Source of the DNA: Saccoglossus kowalevskii
Lineage: Eukaryota > Hemichordata > Enteropneusta > Harrimaniidae
Assembly: GCF_000003605.2 (NCBI RefSeq)
Contig: NW_003151277.1
Location: forward strand, 76,059-99,021
DNA: 22,963 nucleotides
Reading direction: 5' to 3'
The position numbers and the translations under genes were made by a program. Of this stretch, positions 1-10,184 are shown piece after piece (positions within the stretch are counted from its first letter, which is position 1; each line of letters opens with the position of its first letter). The notes under the pieces are model-generated. The model saw only the letters and a program-made list of their open reading frames with translations. It made no database searches and was not told where the DNA came from.

Positions 1-146
1 GCATTTTCGGCCTTAAAATGGCCGCTATTCGGCTATCGTTAATCGGATCATGAAAAAAATGCATGTGCATATGTCCCATATAATGTGTGATGTATGAGTG
101 AAGTTTGAACTTAATCGGTCCATGCATGTTCGAGATACAGGTGATC

Positions 147-180
147 ACGGACGCACGGACGCACGGACGCACGGACGCAC
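147..180 (+). repeat. (ACGGACGC)n short tandem tract
   Basis: Four perfect copies of an 8 bp unit lie between the body of the element and its terminal hairpin. The tract is much richer in G+C and CpG than its surroundings. Confidence 0.95.
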
Positions 181-195
181 ACAGGGCAAAACATA

Positions 196-230
196 AGTCC
201 CCGTTTTTGGACTGCGTCCGAACGGGGACT
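196..230 (+). other. Compound terminal hairpin
   Basis: AGTCCCCGTT at 196-205 pairs perfectly with AACGGGGACT at 221-230. Inside, GGAC at 209-212 pairs with GTCC at 216-219 around the triloop TGC. A T-G wobble and two unpaired T on the 5' side join the two stems. It is followed by an A-rich stretch. Confidence 0.85.
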
Positions 231-290
231 AATAATACAGTAAACATAAACCATTAACAGGAGTAATATAAATCACGTAGAATTAAGTAG

Positions 291-1925
291 TAAAGTAGAA
301 TTATGTTTAATCCAACCATTCAATCATTGAGTGTAAAGTAGAATTATGTTCAATCCAATTATTGAGAGTAAAGTAGAATTATGTTTAATCCAACCATTCA
401 ATTATTGAGTGTAAAGTAGAATTATGTTTAATCCAACCATTCAATCATTGAGTGTAAAGTAGAATTATGTTCAATCCAATTATTGAGTGTAAAGTAGAAT
501 TATGTTTAATAAAACCATTCAATCATTGAGTGTAAAGTAGAATTATGTTCAATCCAACCATTGAGTGTAAAGTATAATTATGTTCAATCCAACCATTGAG
601 TGTAAAGTAGAATTATGTTTAATCCAACCATTCAATCATTGAGTGTAAAGTAGAATTATGTTTAATTCACATTGAGTGTAAAGTAGAATTATGTTCAATC
701 CAATTATTGAGTGTAAAGTAGAATTATGTTTAATAAAACCATTCAATCATTGAGTGTAAAGTAGAATTATGTTCAATCCAACCATTGAGTGTAAAGTAGA
801 ATTATGTTTAATCCAACGATTCAATCATTGAGTGTAAAGTAGAATTATGTTCAATCCAATCATTGAGTGTAAAGTAGAATTATGTTTAATCCAACCATTC
901 AATCATTGAGTGTAAAGTAGAATTATGTTTAATCCAACCATTCAATCATTGAGTGTAAAGTAGAATTATGTTTAATCCAACCATTCAATCATTGAGTGTA
1001 CTGTAAAGTAGAATTATGTTTTATCCAACCATTCAATCATTGAGTGTAAAGTAGAATTATGTTTAATCCAACCATCCAATCATTGAGTGTAAAGTAGAAT
1101 TATGTTTAATCCAACCAGCCAATCAATCAATGAGCGTAAAGTCGAATTATGTTTAATCCAACCAGCCAATCAATCAATGAGCGTAAAGTTGAATTATGTT
1201 TAATCCAACCAGCCAATCATTGAATGAGCTAAAAGTTGAATTATGTTTAATCCAACCAGCCTGTCAATGAGCGTAAAGTTGAATTATGTTTAATCCAACC
1301 AGCCAGTCAATGAGCGTAAAGTTGAATTATGTTTAATCCAGCCAGCCAATCAAGCAATGAGCTAAAAGTTGAATTATGTTTAATCCAAGCAGCCAATCAA
1401 TCAATGAGCTAAAAGTTGAATAATGTTTAATCCAACCAGCCAATCAATCAATGAGCTAAAAGTTGAATAATGTTTAATCCAGCCAGCCAATCATCAATGA
1501 GCTAAAAGTTGAATAATGTTTAATCCAACCAGCCAATCAATCAATGAGCGTAAAGTTGAATTATGTTTAATCCAACCAGCCAATCAATCAATGAGCGTAA
1601 AGTTGAATTATGTTTAATCCAAGCAGCCAATCATTGAATGAGATAAAAGTTGAATTATGTTTAATCCAACCAGCCAGTCAATGAGCGTAAATTTGAATTA
1701 TGTTTAATCCAGCCAGCCAATCAATCAATCAATGAGCTAAAGTTGAATTATGTTTAATCCAACCAGCCAATCAATCAATGAGCGTAAAGTTGAATTATGT
1801 TTAATTAAAACCAGCCAATCAATCAATGAGCTAAAAGTTGAATTATGTTTAATCCAAGCAGCCAATCAATGAGCTAAAAGTTGAATTATGTTTAATCGAA
1901 CCAGCCAATCATTGAATGAGCATGT
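291..1925. repeat. Minisatellite array, about 38 units of 33-47 bp, two subfamilies
   Basis: The shared core is TAAAGTWGAATTATGTTYAAT. Subfamily 1 (291 to about 1090, about 20 units) has AGTAGAATTATG and alternates long 43 bp and short 35 bp units. Subfamily 2 (about 1090-1925, about 18 units) has AGTTGAATTATG followed by CCAACCAGC and a variable CAAT run. Its 42-50 bp unit lengths differ mainly by how many CAAT copies they hold. The switch between subfamilies is sharp, through one mixed unit near 1090-1136. There is no coding potential. Collapse or rearrangement during assembly is possible. Confidence 0.97.
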
Positions 1926-2487
1926 TCAATGTAATCAGCCAAAAGAACCTTCTCTTTTCAGTTTGAATTGTGAAATTTATAAATATTTATAAATCTTTAT
2001 AAAATTGAAGGGAATGGGTTTGTTGTGTCTATAGTATAAAATTTCACTTTTTATTCCATCACCAAGCACACATTGACATTTGCATTTACTTTCAGGTGCT
2101 GCTTCATTTTCTATTCCAGTTTTATATATGTTAAACATATGCCGTCTACTAACGCCTCTCATCCGTAATCCAGTCAGAGTCGTAGTATATATAGGCGGCA
2201 GTGAATAAACAAAAAGTTCTATGAACTATCTAAAGTGCTGTCACCTGAGTGCATGTACTTTGAAAGTACACTGACATTGTATATAGTGTGTTGAACGCGA
2301 TCTGGATGATGCTCTTTATAGTGCATTGTATTAGTTTTCACATACTACATTTATAATGCCAATACATTATTCATTTATGAAAGACCTACAATAATCATAA
2401 CCTGAATACAAATATTTTGTTTATACATAAATCACATCCCTTTTTTTTCAACATTGTTGTCCCACTTGAATACACAATTTTGGGGTG
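1926..2487. other. No gene seen; AT-rich spacer with one short palindrome
   Basis: The stretch is AT-rich and unique. The only clear structure is an odd palindrome at 2254-2270, TGTACTTT-G-AAAGTACA. A short reverse-strand frame at 1977-2162 has no recognisable domain. Confidence 0.6.
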
Positions 2488-2489
2488 TA

Positions 2490-2675
2490 CTGTAAAATAC
2501 TTAATTTTAGCTAGAATTAGTTTTTGCTGAAAAGATTTTTTTGGGCGTTTTGTATATATTGACAAGTTGTATGTAAAATATAAGGAGAAAAACGAAATAT
2601 TTTATTTTCACTGAATCATCTATTCAGCAAAAATACCAAAAATAAATTCATAAACAAAAATAAAGTATTTTACAG
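2490..2675 (+). mobile_element. Palindromic MITE, family A, complete copy
   Basis: The ends are CTGTAAAATAC and GTATTTTACAG, flanked on both sides by TA (2488-2489 and 2676-2677). Subterminal blocks read AATTTTAGCTAGAATT on the left and AAATTCATAAACAAAAATAA on the right, an imperfect inverted repeat. The element is 186 bp and has no coding capacity. A TA target duplication fits Tc1/mariner-type mobilisation, which is inference from family knowledge. Confidence 0.8.
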
Positions 2676-2922
2676 TATTAGGCTACATTTTCTGTGTGCA
2701 ACAGTGATAAAATCTAGATTCAATCTGTTACGATCAACTGTGACACAATCTAGTTTTTGCTCAGCTGTTAACACAACGTCTGTTGAGGCCATTTTTTTTA
2801 TTTTCATTAATTTAAGCGTTCATTGGAGGCTTTCAGCTGGTGATATGATAATAATAATAATAATAACTTTTGGTTGAGAGTAGTATAATTTTTTTGCTGA
2901 AATTTACCCTGTGTGTGTTATA

Positions 2923-3124
2923 CTGTAGAATACTTTATTTTCGCTTGGAATTTATTTTTGCTATTTTCGGGATGATTCCGTGAAAATAAAATCCAGCGAA
3001 TATACTTTTTTTCTTATATTTCACATTCAAATCATCAAAAATCAGTGAAAATAAATTCCATACAAAACGCCCAAAAAGCCTTTTCAGCGAAAATCAATTC
3101 CAGCGAAAATAAAGTATTCCACGG
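2923..3124 (-). mobile_element. Palindromic MITE, family A, inverted copy
   Basis: It begins CTGTAGAATACTTTATTTTC and ends GAAAATAAAGTATTCCACGG, with TA on each side (2921-2922 and 3125-3126). The internal ACAAAACGCCCAAAAAG is the reverse complement of the CTTTTTGGGCGTTTTGT-like block in the copy at 2490, so this copy is in the opposite orientation. It is about 200 bp and non-coding. Confidence 0.8.
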
Positions 3125-3126
3125 TA

Positions 3127-3562
3127 TTTTGGGCAATTCAATAGAATATACATATGTAGTCATGGCCAATATATTAATTAATTGCACTGGGAAATGCATG
3201 TAGAGATTACCAGAATACAAACTAGTAATAGGAACTTTAAATGTCAATCAAATCCCACCATGACAAAGTCACAAGCATCATGCAGTTGATTGCACAATAC
3301 AATAGTAGCCTTTGATTATAGTGCACCTAACCCATATTTCGGCATAGTCAAGGTCATGTACGTTTACATGGGATTCAAACAATTGAACTTCTCAATTGGT
3401 ACATGTACACATAGTATCCAACTAGTACATACATGCACAACAAAACCTCATTGCATGTTAAACACATTGCAGAATATTTATGTAACATTTTTTCTACGAG
3501 AAGAGTTTGAGCTGACTTCTGACTGTTTGAGGTGAAAACAGATTTTACCTCCATGATTTAAA
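3127..3562. other. No gene seen; unique AT-rich spacer
   Basis: Two overlapping short frames (3035-3247 reverse, 3290-3535 forward) have no recognisable domain. The first lies mostly over the MITE. I see no repeat or RNA gene. Confidence 0.5.
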
Positions 3563-3720
3563 CTAGTGTAAAATAATTATGCTGGAATTCATTTTTGCTC
3601 AAAGATTTTTTTTTTTTTTTTATGAGTTGAATGTAAAATATAGGGGAAAAAAGGTATATTCACTGGATTGTACATATTATCCCTGAATCACCCATTCAGC
3701 GAGTATTTCACAGAATTTTA
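3563..3720 (+). mobile_element. Palindromic MITE, family A, decayed copy
   Basis: It keeps the block order of the copy at 2490: GTGTAAAATAATTATGCTGG, TTTTTGCTCAAAGATTTTTT, TTGAATGTAAAATATAGGGG, then TGAATCACCCATTCAGCGA. It has lost the GGGCGTTTTG block and a clean right terminus. Confidence 0.7.
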
Positions 3721-4005
3721 TATCTTAACATTTTATTGCTGTATACTGACAGAAATGTTATTTCTAAAGATGCAATAAAACATTATTATTATTATACATC
3801 ACCGCGATGCCATAATGTACAGTATGCCGTAATTTTGCAGTATTGCACTGGGTATTTTCATCCTACAATATTAAGACACACATATGGAATGATTATGACC
3901 ATAAGCGTCCTGTAATAATAAAAACAAACATGGCTGCTTCACTAAATCTGTTCTAAACGTTTTGGATTTCGGCATTTCCATGATGTATCCCTGGGAGGAA
4001 AAGAT
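3721..4005. other. No gene seen; AT-rich spacer with short TTA repeat
   Basis: It contains a short ATT/TTA run near 3783-3795 and no supported gene. Confidence 0.5.
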
Positions 4006-4163
4006 GTATAATAATAAGGCTATTACGAGGATACAGCAAAGTATGCATTCAGACTGTATGTGAACACATCGACCTCTGCTGCGTGTCGGTCGATACTCCT
4101 GCTGTACTGTCTTCACACATACTTTGCAGTATTCTCGTAATAACCTCATATTATTATAATCAT
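4006..4163. repeat. Long foldback (inverted repeat) of about 158 bp
   Basis: The left arm core at 4021-4045 and the right arm core at 4118-4142 match as inverted repeats at 23 of 25 positions (TATTACGAG, then ATAC, then GCAAAGTATG). Outer AT-rich pairing extends to about 4006 and 4163. Near the apex ATCGACC (4068-4074) pairs with GGTCGAT (4088-4094) around a 13-base loop. It could be a small foldback MITE or a hairpin-forming transcript such as a microRNA-like precursor. No target duplication is obvious. Confidence 0.75.
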
Positions 4164-4165
4164 TG

Positions 4166-5117
4166 GAATTGTGAACATGATATATTTACCCACACTCGCA
4201 CACACACACGTTTCCCAATGAAATAGAGTTGCAATTAAATTTGTTGCAAATCAATTGAACTTTAATTTGATGTTAAGATTAGAGTATTAAAAAGAATACG
4301 TATGGAATACCAACCTAAAAACCTACCAGTAATATTAAAATCAAGTAAAATTGTGATGTAATACTAAAGGTAGGCTACAATGACTTTTACCATGTACCTT
4401 TATTGCATGCTGTTGTACACAAACTCTACATAAAAAAGTTTGGTCACTAAACTACTTTTCATACATTTCGTACACACGTTGGTTTCTATGGTAAAAAGAT
4501 TAAATCATATCTGAAAATTTTGCTTACATACATATGGCACTTATGGTTTCCACAAATTATTGAAAAATTTAATTATTTATTTTGTTATGAAATAATACTT
4601 TAACATGAATTCTTATTGAAATAGTTCCAATAAAAGGCCAATTCTGGCATGTTTTCAGAGAGTCCCTCGCCCAATAAGCCCAAAGCTTGGAGACTTGTGT
4701 TTAAACTACATGCATATAATGCTTTTGAAACAAAAAAAAAACATGATTATATTTTCACTCTTATTTTAATAAAAATGTCTGGGAACAACCTCAAATTTAA
4801 AATGTTGAATGTAAAATTGAGGAGCCTCTAAAATTGGCTTCACTTTTATTACATTGGCTTAATAACTAATTCATTTTTGGTTTCAAATACCCCAGGAAAG
4901 TGTTCTAGGTTCTCGAACTTCTTGGTGTAATTAGGCGTTCGTATGCAAGAGTTTTTTCCACACAAAAACACTGAATTCGGCCGAATTTTGTTATCGGTTG
5001 GCTAAATATGACCCCAACTGATCGTATTTTGTAAAAGATTGGTATTTTTGTCCCGATTTGTAGGAATCTAAAAAACGCATTTCACAACTTGTCTCTTATT
5101 TAGTTTTATGCTGCATT
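4166..5117. other. No gene seen; AT-rich unique sequence
   Basis: There is a short CA run near 4196-4210 and nothing with coding character. The forward frame at 4649-4831 is Lys/Asn-rich because of base composition and has no domain. Confidence 0.5.
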
Positions 5118-5130
5118 CAAAATGGCGGCC
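5118..5130 (+). promoter_or_regulatory. YY1-like site CAAAATGGCGGCC
   Basis: The string matches the animal YY1 consensus core AAnATGGCGGC. No transcription start or gene is recognisable nearby, so it may be chance or part of a decayed repeat. Related AAATGGC strings occur in repeats at 1-40 and 17540-19030. Confidence 0.25.
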
Positions 5131-5186
5131 CCCCCATATAGTAAATATTGTATTTATTTTATTATCACGTGTGTGCCAGCTGACTG

Positions 5187-5662
5187 TTGTTTTTGAGCCA
5201 AACTAAAAGTTGTTTTTACATTACTTGTGCATTATGTATCAAATTCAGATTTTATACTGAAGTGGAAGAGTACGTCGAGATACATGGATGGAAAACTTGA
5301 TACTAACGCTTTGATTGACTTTGCTGCAGTTTGAAAATGACGACTGTTATTATGTCTGAAATGAGCGAGGGGTTGACATTTTCGACAAATTTAAAATTTC
5401 GACAAATACCCAACTTCCAATTTTTTAAATTACTGAAAATAATTACAATATAAAAAAATAAAGAATGGTTTCTGTATACTACGCACGCTAGAAAATACTT
5501 GCAATTCACCATGCTGACAACCCATATAAAATAGTAATCACAAACCACGCACCCGTCAATCAAGTGGCGCCAACAAGTCTAGATTGGGCAAAGACCAAAG
5601 TGTTTTGCAAAGTTGCAAGTCATTTTGCTAACTGACTGTCCGAATAATTCTCAGAACGGCTG
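5187..5662 (+). mobile_element. Damaged copy of the TA-flanked TIR element (fuller copy at 13084-14751)
   Basis: It is colinear with 13475-14751 from TTTTGAGCCAAACTAAAAGT to the right TIR ending GAACGGCTG, followed by TA. The left TIR and about 390 bp next to it are missing. A block of about 45 bp inside the PB1-like frame and about 30 bp just after that frame are also absent. It lacks the nested element at 13820-14560 and so shows that position uninterrupted. It reads GAAAATAATTACAATATAAA, then AAAATAAAGAATGG. Confidence 0.85.
5234..5357 (+). pseudogene. Broken PB1-like reading frame inside the damaged TIR element
   Basis: This is the counterpart of the frame at 13517-13708. It starts at the matching ATG and reads MYQIQILY, then meets TGA at 5258-5260 where the other copy has CGA (Arg9). 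That is a C-to-T change at a CpG. Further on about 45 bp is missing, removing most of the helix and the following strand, and several substitutions follow. It cannot encode the domain. The tail GTTTGAAAATGACGACTGTT still aligns with the end of the intact copy. Confidence 0.65.
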
Positions 5663-5733
5663 TAAAGTTCATATTGTAATCTAGTTTTGTTCAGCTGTTC
5701 ATATGCTGTGTTACGAGTGTGTCAAATATAGTA

Positions 5734-5935
5734 CTGTAAAACCATTTATTTTCACTGGCATTTAACTTCAGTATTTTAATGTATTGAGCATATTCACTGT
5801 GTTTTGTTTTCATACACTTGGCAGAAAAACAATGAGTTCTATTTTTATTTTACATGTTCACATGCATTTAATTTTAGCAGATTTTATTTATCAGCAAAAT
5901 TAAATCAAAGAAAGTATAGAAAGAACTCTATTATT
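5734..5935 (+). mobile_element. Left end and probable decayed body of palindromic MITE family B
   Basis: CTGTAAAACCATTTATTTTC followed by ACTGGCATTTAAC, preceded by TA, is the inverse of the end at 20128-20197 (CCAGTGAAAATAAATGGTTT). The remainder is AT-rich with weak internal symmetry (TTTAATTTTAGCAGATTTT) and no clear right terminus, so the end coordinate is approximate. Confidence 0.5.
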
Positions 5936-5984
5936 AGAGACACAGTAAAAATAATTCAAAATTACTTGTACATGAGATATTGAT

Positions 5985-6690
5985 GAAAAAGCTGAAAACT
6001 AATTATGTAAATCAGGTAACTAATATGAACAGAACAGAACAAAAATATTATGAATTATTATGCTAATTAGAGAATTAATATGAACAAATTTTAACTCAAA
6101 ATTAATCAGGTCTGTCTATTGTCCTAGAGCATTTATGTACCAAATTTTATTCAAATGTGATGATCAGTAATTGAGATATCAGTGTTAATTATTTATGTTA
6201 ATTAGGTGATTAATAAGCATGAATATTAAAAACCCTAAAAACTATCAGGTCTGTGTAGTGTCCTATGATATCTATTTACCAAGTGTCATTAAAATGTGAT
6301 GATTACTACTTGAAATATCAAAAGCTGAAAATTAATTAATTATGCAAATTAAGTAATTAATATGTACTGTTATTACCCTAAAAACTACCAGGTCTGTGCA
6401 GTGTCCTATGATATCTATGTACCAAATTTCATTGAAATGTGATGATTAGTACTTGAGATATCAGTGGAAAAGCCGAAAATTGATTACCTAATCATTATGC
6501 AAATTAGGCAATTAATATTGCACAGATTTATACCCAAAACTAATCAAATCTGCGCATTAGTTTGGAGCATCTATGTGCCAAGTTTCATAAAAAATCAATG
6601 TATGGTTCTCGAGATGTCAGTAGAACGGACACACAGACACACTAACTGCAAAGATTCCCTTTTTGTGCTTCGCACACAGGAGTCAAAAAT
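5985..6690 (+). mobile_element. Non-coding dispersed element with ~150 bp internal units (tract-and-hairpin type)
   Basis: Four degenerate units begin near 5985, 6180, 6320 and 6470. Each has a TTAATTATGCAAATTAGG-like block, an ACCAGGTCTGTG block, and ACCAAATTTCATTGAAATGT followed by TTGAGATATCAG. The last unit passes into a CGGACACACAGACACAC tract at 6626-6642, then a hairpin at 6653-6684 and an A-rich tail. No coding potential is seen. Internal repeats of this size recall the bivalve 'pearl' type of non-autonomous element. That comparison is from memory and not tested. The left end is not defined. Confidence 0.7.
6653..6684 (+). other. Compound terminal hairpin, decayed outer stem
   Basis: The inner stem TGTGC (6664-6668) pairs with GCACA (6672-6676) around the triloop TTC. 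The outer stem GATTCC (6653-6658) pairs with GGAGTC (6679-6684) through one wobble, with a small internal loop between the stems. It lies 10 bp after the GGAC-type tract and is followed by AAAAATAG. Confidence 0.65.
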
Positions 6691-8161
6691 AGTGAATAAT
6701 TAATGTATTTATAGTATATAAAAAATCCATGCAAAGATTTAATGAAATATTACATTAGGCCATAGACCGCCCAGTCTACAATAATACGGTAGTACATTAG
6801 TCCAGCGAAGTCAAATTCATTTTGATATTTTACACACAAACTGATTAAAAAAAAGTTGAGCTATTCCATTGGTGCATAAGGTATATATGGTAAGTACATT
6901 GATAACAGTATTACAAATACAAAGTTCACAGCGTCCCATCTGTAACTGTGTACATAGCACTAGTACATTCTGTGTGTATGTGCACAGAACCACCTACGCA
7001 CACACAGCTCACACGTACCTCAAATACATTTTAACAGGTCATCAGCATATTAAAGAAAAAACTGTTTCATTAATCATGAAATGTTTCTGGGTGAGTCCAT
7101 CACCTTGCAATCACAAGGGGTGCGAGACATATCTTTTTCCCTTGGTTCGTCAGCCAGCAGCTCACAGACATTCAAGTCTAAAACTGTGTGATCTCCAGCT
7201 CATCCATCATTATTGAATGAATGAAGTGTAATGGAATTTATTTAATGGAATGAGAATATAGTGACTGAGTATTGGAAGGTGTACCAAACATAGTAAATGG
7301 TATAACCCACATTGGTAGGGTCTGTAGTTGACATGTATTTTTCTAGTATCACTGATGATGCACTACATTGGGTGATTCCATTTAAAGACAGGGATGTTCC
7401 CACAGTACAATGTCCTTACTATGACCGTAATATGGTACAACAGGACCTCATGACTAATTATAGCATGGGTTCTGCCAAACGAAAGCAGAGATGGATAAGG
7501 TGGTGCTAACCTATATCAATAAGGTAGCACTAAATCTACATATTTCAGTGATGTTTTTCGAATACAGTTAGGTCAATATTAAATTAACCAACAAATCACA
7601 TAGATTATCCAAAGCATTTCAAAAAGCCATGAATGTCTTTTATATTTAAATATTTATAAACATTACATTAACTTTGAATAAAGCATGAAAACTGGACCTG
7701 AGAGCTATAGACAGTTCGCTTATAGTTGTAACTATTGTCAGAGTAGACATCCTAGTGTATCAGGGATTTAAGTACTGTTTTTTTCTGAATTGATATTATT
7801 GTCAAAACGTGTGAGAGTTACAATGCCTCAGTGAGGCATCACAGCCATGCCTCTATTAATGATTAATGAGAGTTTTTCCCTGGTATTTTTTGACAAGCTG
7901 TTAGACTCAGATAATATATTGATAATACTGGAGAAAAACATTTTAATTAGATGATAATTATCTAATAATGAATTGGAATGCAATGTTACAATGTCCAATA
8001 AATTTGTTGATACACATTTTCTGATGAACTATTGTTTTGAAATGCTAGTCATCCATAGTGTGCACTCAATTTTGTGTATACATTCTGCACTGAATCACAT
8101 ACATGTATAACCAGAATTAAAACAGTCTTTCTGTGCCCCACCTGATTTGTCCCTTAATCCC
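6691..8161. other. No supported gene; unique AT-rich sequence
   Basis: Two forward frames (6869-7216 and 7312-7509) have no recognisable domain, no close partner exon and no conserved motif. A perfect 7 bp hairpin ATGCCTC-AGT-GAGGCAT lies at 7823-7839, with a further ATGCCTC at 7847. No mobile element termini are seen. Confidence 0.5.
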
Positions 8162-8184
8162 AATGCAGTGCCCTTTGCATGACC
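8162..8184 (+). repeat. 23 bp direct repeat, copy 1
   Basis: It matches 8318-8340 at 22 of 23 positions (AATGCAGTGCCCTTTGCATG against AATGCAGTGCCCTTTCCATG, then ACC in both), offset 156 bp. The DNA between the copies is unique by eye. Confidence 0.8.
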
Positions 8185-8317
8185 TTCAATTCAATTACAA
8201 CCATATCTAGGTGTGGTCAACAAAGTTACAAATGAAAGCAGATAGCAAGAAAGCAGCCTGCCTCTCCCCAGATCATTTTAAATGGTATGTCCCTGTAGTC
8301 TATGTCAGTTAAGTGGT

Positions 8318-8340
8318 AATGCAGTGCCCTTTCCATGACC
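8318..8340 (+). repeat. 23 bp direct repeat, copy 2
   Basis: Partner of 8162-8184. The single difference is C for G at position 16 of the repeat. Confidence 0.8.
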
Positions 8341-9381
8341 AATATATTTCCTGTTTGTGTATTTTTACTTATCATGGTGAAAACCTGCACACATCAGCAA
8401 TTTATTGTCATAATAGTGGCATAAAAACACTACTGTACAAATCACATATATCCAATATGTAGTGCATAAGCCAAAGAAATACACAATTCAACCAGAAATA
8501 GATCAGAGCTGTTCACAACAGTTAGATTTGAAAGGAACTGAGCTGTAAGATACGGTCCTGAAAATTAAAGAAGATACATACAACAAGAAATAAATAACCA
8601 TCATTCTGACTGTGCGCAGGGCTACTTTAACAGTCACTGCGGGATCAATATGTTTATAAGACAGACAAATGAGAAAACTGCTTCCCTAAGCTGGCTGTGT
8701 CTCGTAATTAATTATCATGCATAGCAGTTGTACAGACAGTACAGAAATACACCAAGGATACTGTGACACCAGACAGTGGTGAGACAGCCTACATTCAATC
8801 CATAAACATTTACACTATTAAATGTCAATGCACTTTGGGTATGAGCAACCTAACATGAAAATAAACCAGAAATAAACTGGCTGTGAATGCTACAAAATTT
8901 CAAATTATATTAAATTGAAACTCATACAAATGTTGTTTCACCCTTTTCAATCTATAATTGTATAATAGTTATTTATAATCACAATGTGACCTGAACATGA
9001 CCCCCCTTCCTCCACCAACACTACCAACAATAAAAATAAATAAATCTTCCAAGTTTCAACAACAGCTCAGCTGAACTACTGTCTGGATAGTTCTACAAGC
9101 ACAGAAAACATTGCAGACTTTTACAAGTACCCGGTAGCTGACACTACCAAGTATCAGTGGAATAATCTAAAAAGATATCTAGGTTGACTCATGCAAAATT
9201 GAGCTTACCCCCCCCCCCAGCAAGATAATGAACCAATCCAGTTATACAAGTCATAAGGTCATCATAGAAATCTGGAGCACCAAATAATGACTACACAGCA
9301 GGATCTAGGTATGCATGTATTTTGTTGATTTAGTCCATTGTTACCAGGGTTACGTTGAGGGTTACATCCTGTGGTTATGTC
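8341..9381. other. No gene seen; unique sequence with a poly-C run
   Basis: A run of about ten C near 9209-9218 is the only notable feature. No frame, RNA gene or terminus is supported. Confidence 0.5.
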
Positions 9382-9425
9382 TACTGTGCATTATTTCAGC
9401 TGCAATTCATTTTTTGCTGAAAACA
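9382..9425 (+). mobile_element. Fragment of MITE family A, left end only
   Basis: ACTGTGCATTATTTCAGCTG, then CAATTCATTTTTTGCTGAAA, follows the left end at 2490 and 15207 block by block. No matching right end follows. Confidence 0.5.
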
Positions 9426-10057
9426 CAGAACGAGCCCTTCCAGCAATGACCTGCCCCACCCTCAATAAATAGTGGACTGTTCAGTTTCAGCAGACTTAAA
9501 ATGGCCTTCCCCAGGGCAGGTAGTTTTCAGTTGATATTGCTGCATTTTAACTGATAATGGTACAAGTCAAACAATGTAAGATAGTGGGGTTTTCAATGCA
9601 AACCCAAGTTTAGGATTTAACATTTCAGGATAAATAATAGTATATCAGAAAATCTCTCATTCTAAGCCTCACCTATTTAAAGTGGTTTGGCCCAGACCTA
9701 CATATGGTAATTTGTTGGCAATGAGTCACTGATATTAAAAGGGATTACCAGGCTATTCAGATGAAATAGTGGGTTAGTCAAGACAGAAATCGGTCAAACC
9801 AATTCCTGTGAGGTAGAACAGGGTCAGCCGAGTTAACAAAAGAAGTCAAGTTTGCTTGATGTGGGCTATGCGTGTTTGATCTGGGTCAATTCCCACAGAA
9901 CTAGATCTCAAAAAGAGATCTTCTCGGGCAACTAGGATTACATGGATTTCTGTTCACACTCTGTTGTCCTGGTTAGTTTGTGTGTTTCAACTGTCACATT
10001 TAGACTGCCATATCTCACTGATGTCTGTGGGCAGTATGAAGGAAAAAATCATTCTTG
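9426..10057. other. No gene seen; unique sequence with one hairpin
   Basis: AGATCTC (9903-9909) and GAGATCT (9915-9921) form a perfect 7 bp stem around AAAAA. No T-run follows, and nothing marks it as a terminator. Confidence 0.5.
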
Positions 10058-10081
10058 TATATATATATATATATATATATT
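10058..10081. repeat. (TA)n microsatellite
   Basis: Twelve TA-type dinucleotides run in a row just before an AT-rich stretch that leads into repeat units at 10185. Confidence 0.95.
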
Positions 10082-10184
10082 TATTTTATGTAAATTAACT
10101 TAGATTATATTACTTTTGTATGTCATTTTGCAAAATACACTGAACTATAAAATATTTTCAACAAATTTAGCTGTGTGTCAAAAA

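Larger units (their letters stand above)
1..235 (+). mobile_element. 3' end of a non-coding dispersed element (tract-and-hairpin type)
   Basis: The 5' part lies outside the window. The visible part has a body with AAATGGCCGC and a module reading AGTTTGAACTTAATCGG then TTCGAGATAC, followed by a four-fold ACGGACGC tract, a strong hairpin at 196-230 and an A-rich end. The same order (AAGTTT..AT module, TCGAGAT, GGAC tract, hairpin, A-rich tail) recurs at 5985-6690, which is why I read this as the end of an element. No reading frame supports a protein. The class of transposition is unknown; a non-autonomous DNA element or a retroposon are both possible. Confidence 0.6.

Noticed and set aside
1-235. 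Helitron 3' end, since a hairpin lies near the terminus
   Set aside because: No CTRR end follows the hairpin at the expected distance; the sequence after it is AATAATA.
291-1925. CRISPR-like array of regularly spaced repeats
   Set aside because: Units are head-to-tail with no unique spacers, and the setting is eukaryotic. It is a minisatellite.
3871-4149. A reverse frame of 92 residues with Cys- and Leu-rich segments
   Set aside because: It spans most of the foldback at 4006-4163, and its composition follows the inverted repeat.
6869-7216. The longest open frame (115 residues), rich in His, Thr and Tyr
   Set aside because: It starts at a TTG, crosses a CA-rich stretch that explains the His/Thr content, has no recognisable domain, and has no upstream or downstream partner exon.
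7312-7509. A 65-residue frame with fairly protein-like composition
   Set aside because: It starts from a non-ATG codon. No family was recognised, no splice signals frame it clearly, and it is within chance length for this DNA.
9903-9921. Perfect hairpin as a transcription terminator
   Set aside because: No T-run follows, no gene precedes it, and intrinsic terminators are not expected in this kind of genome.
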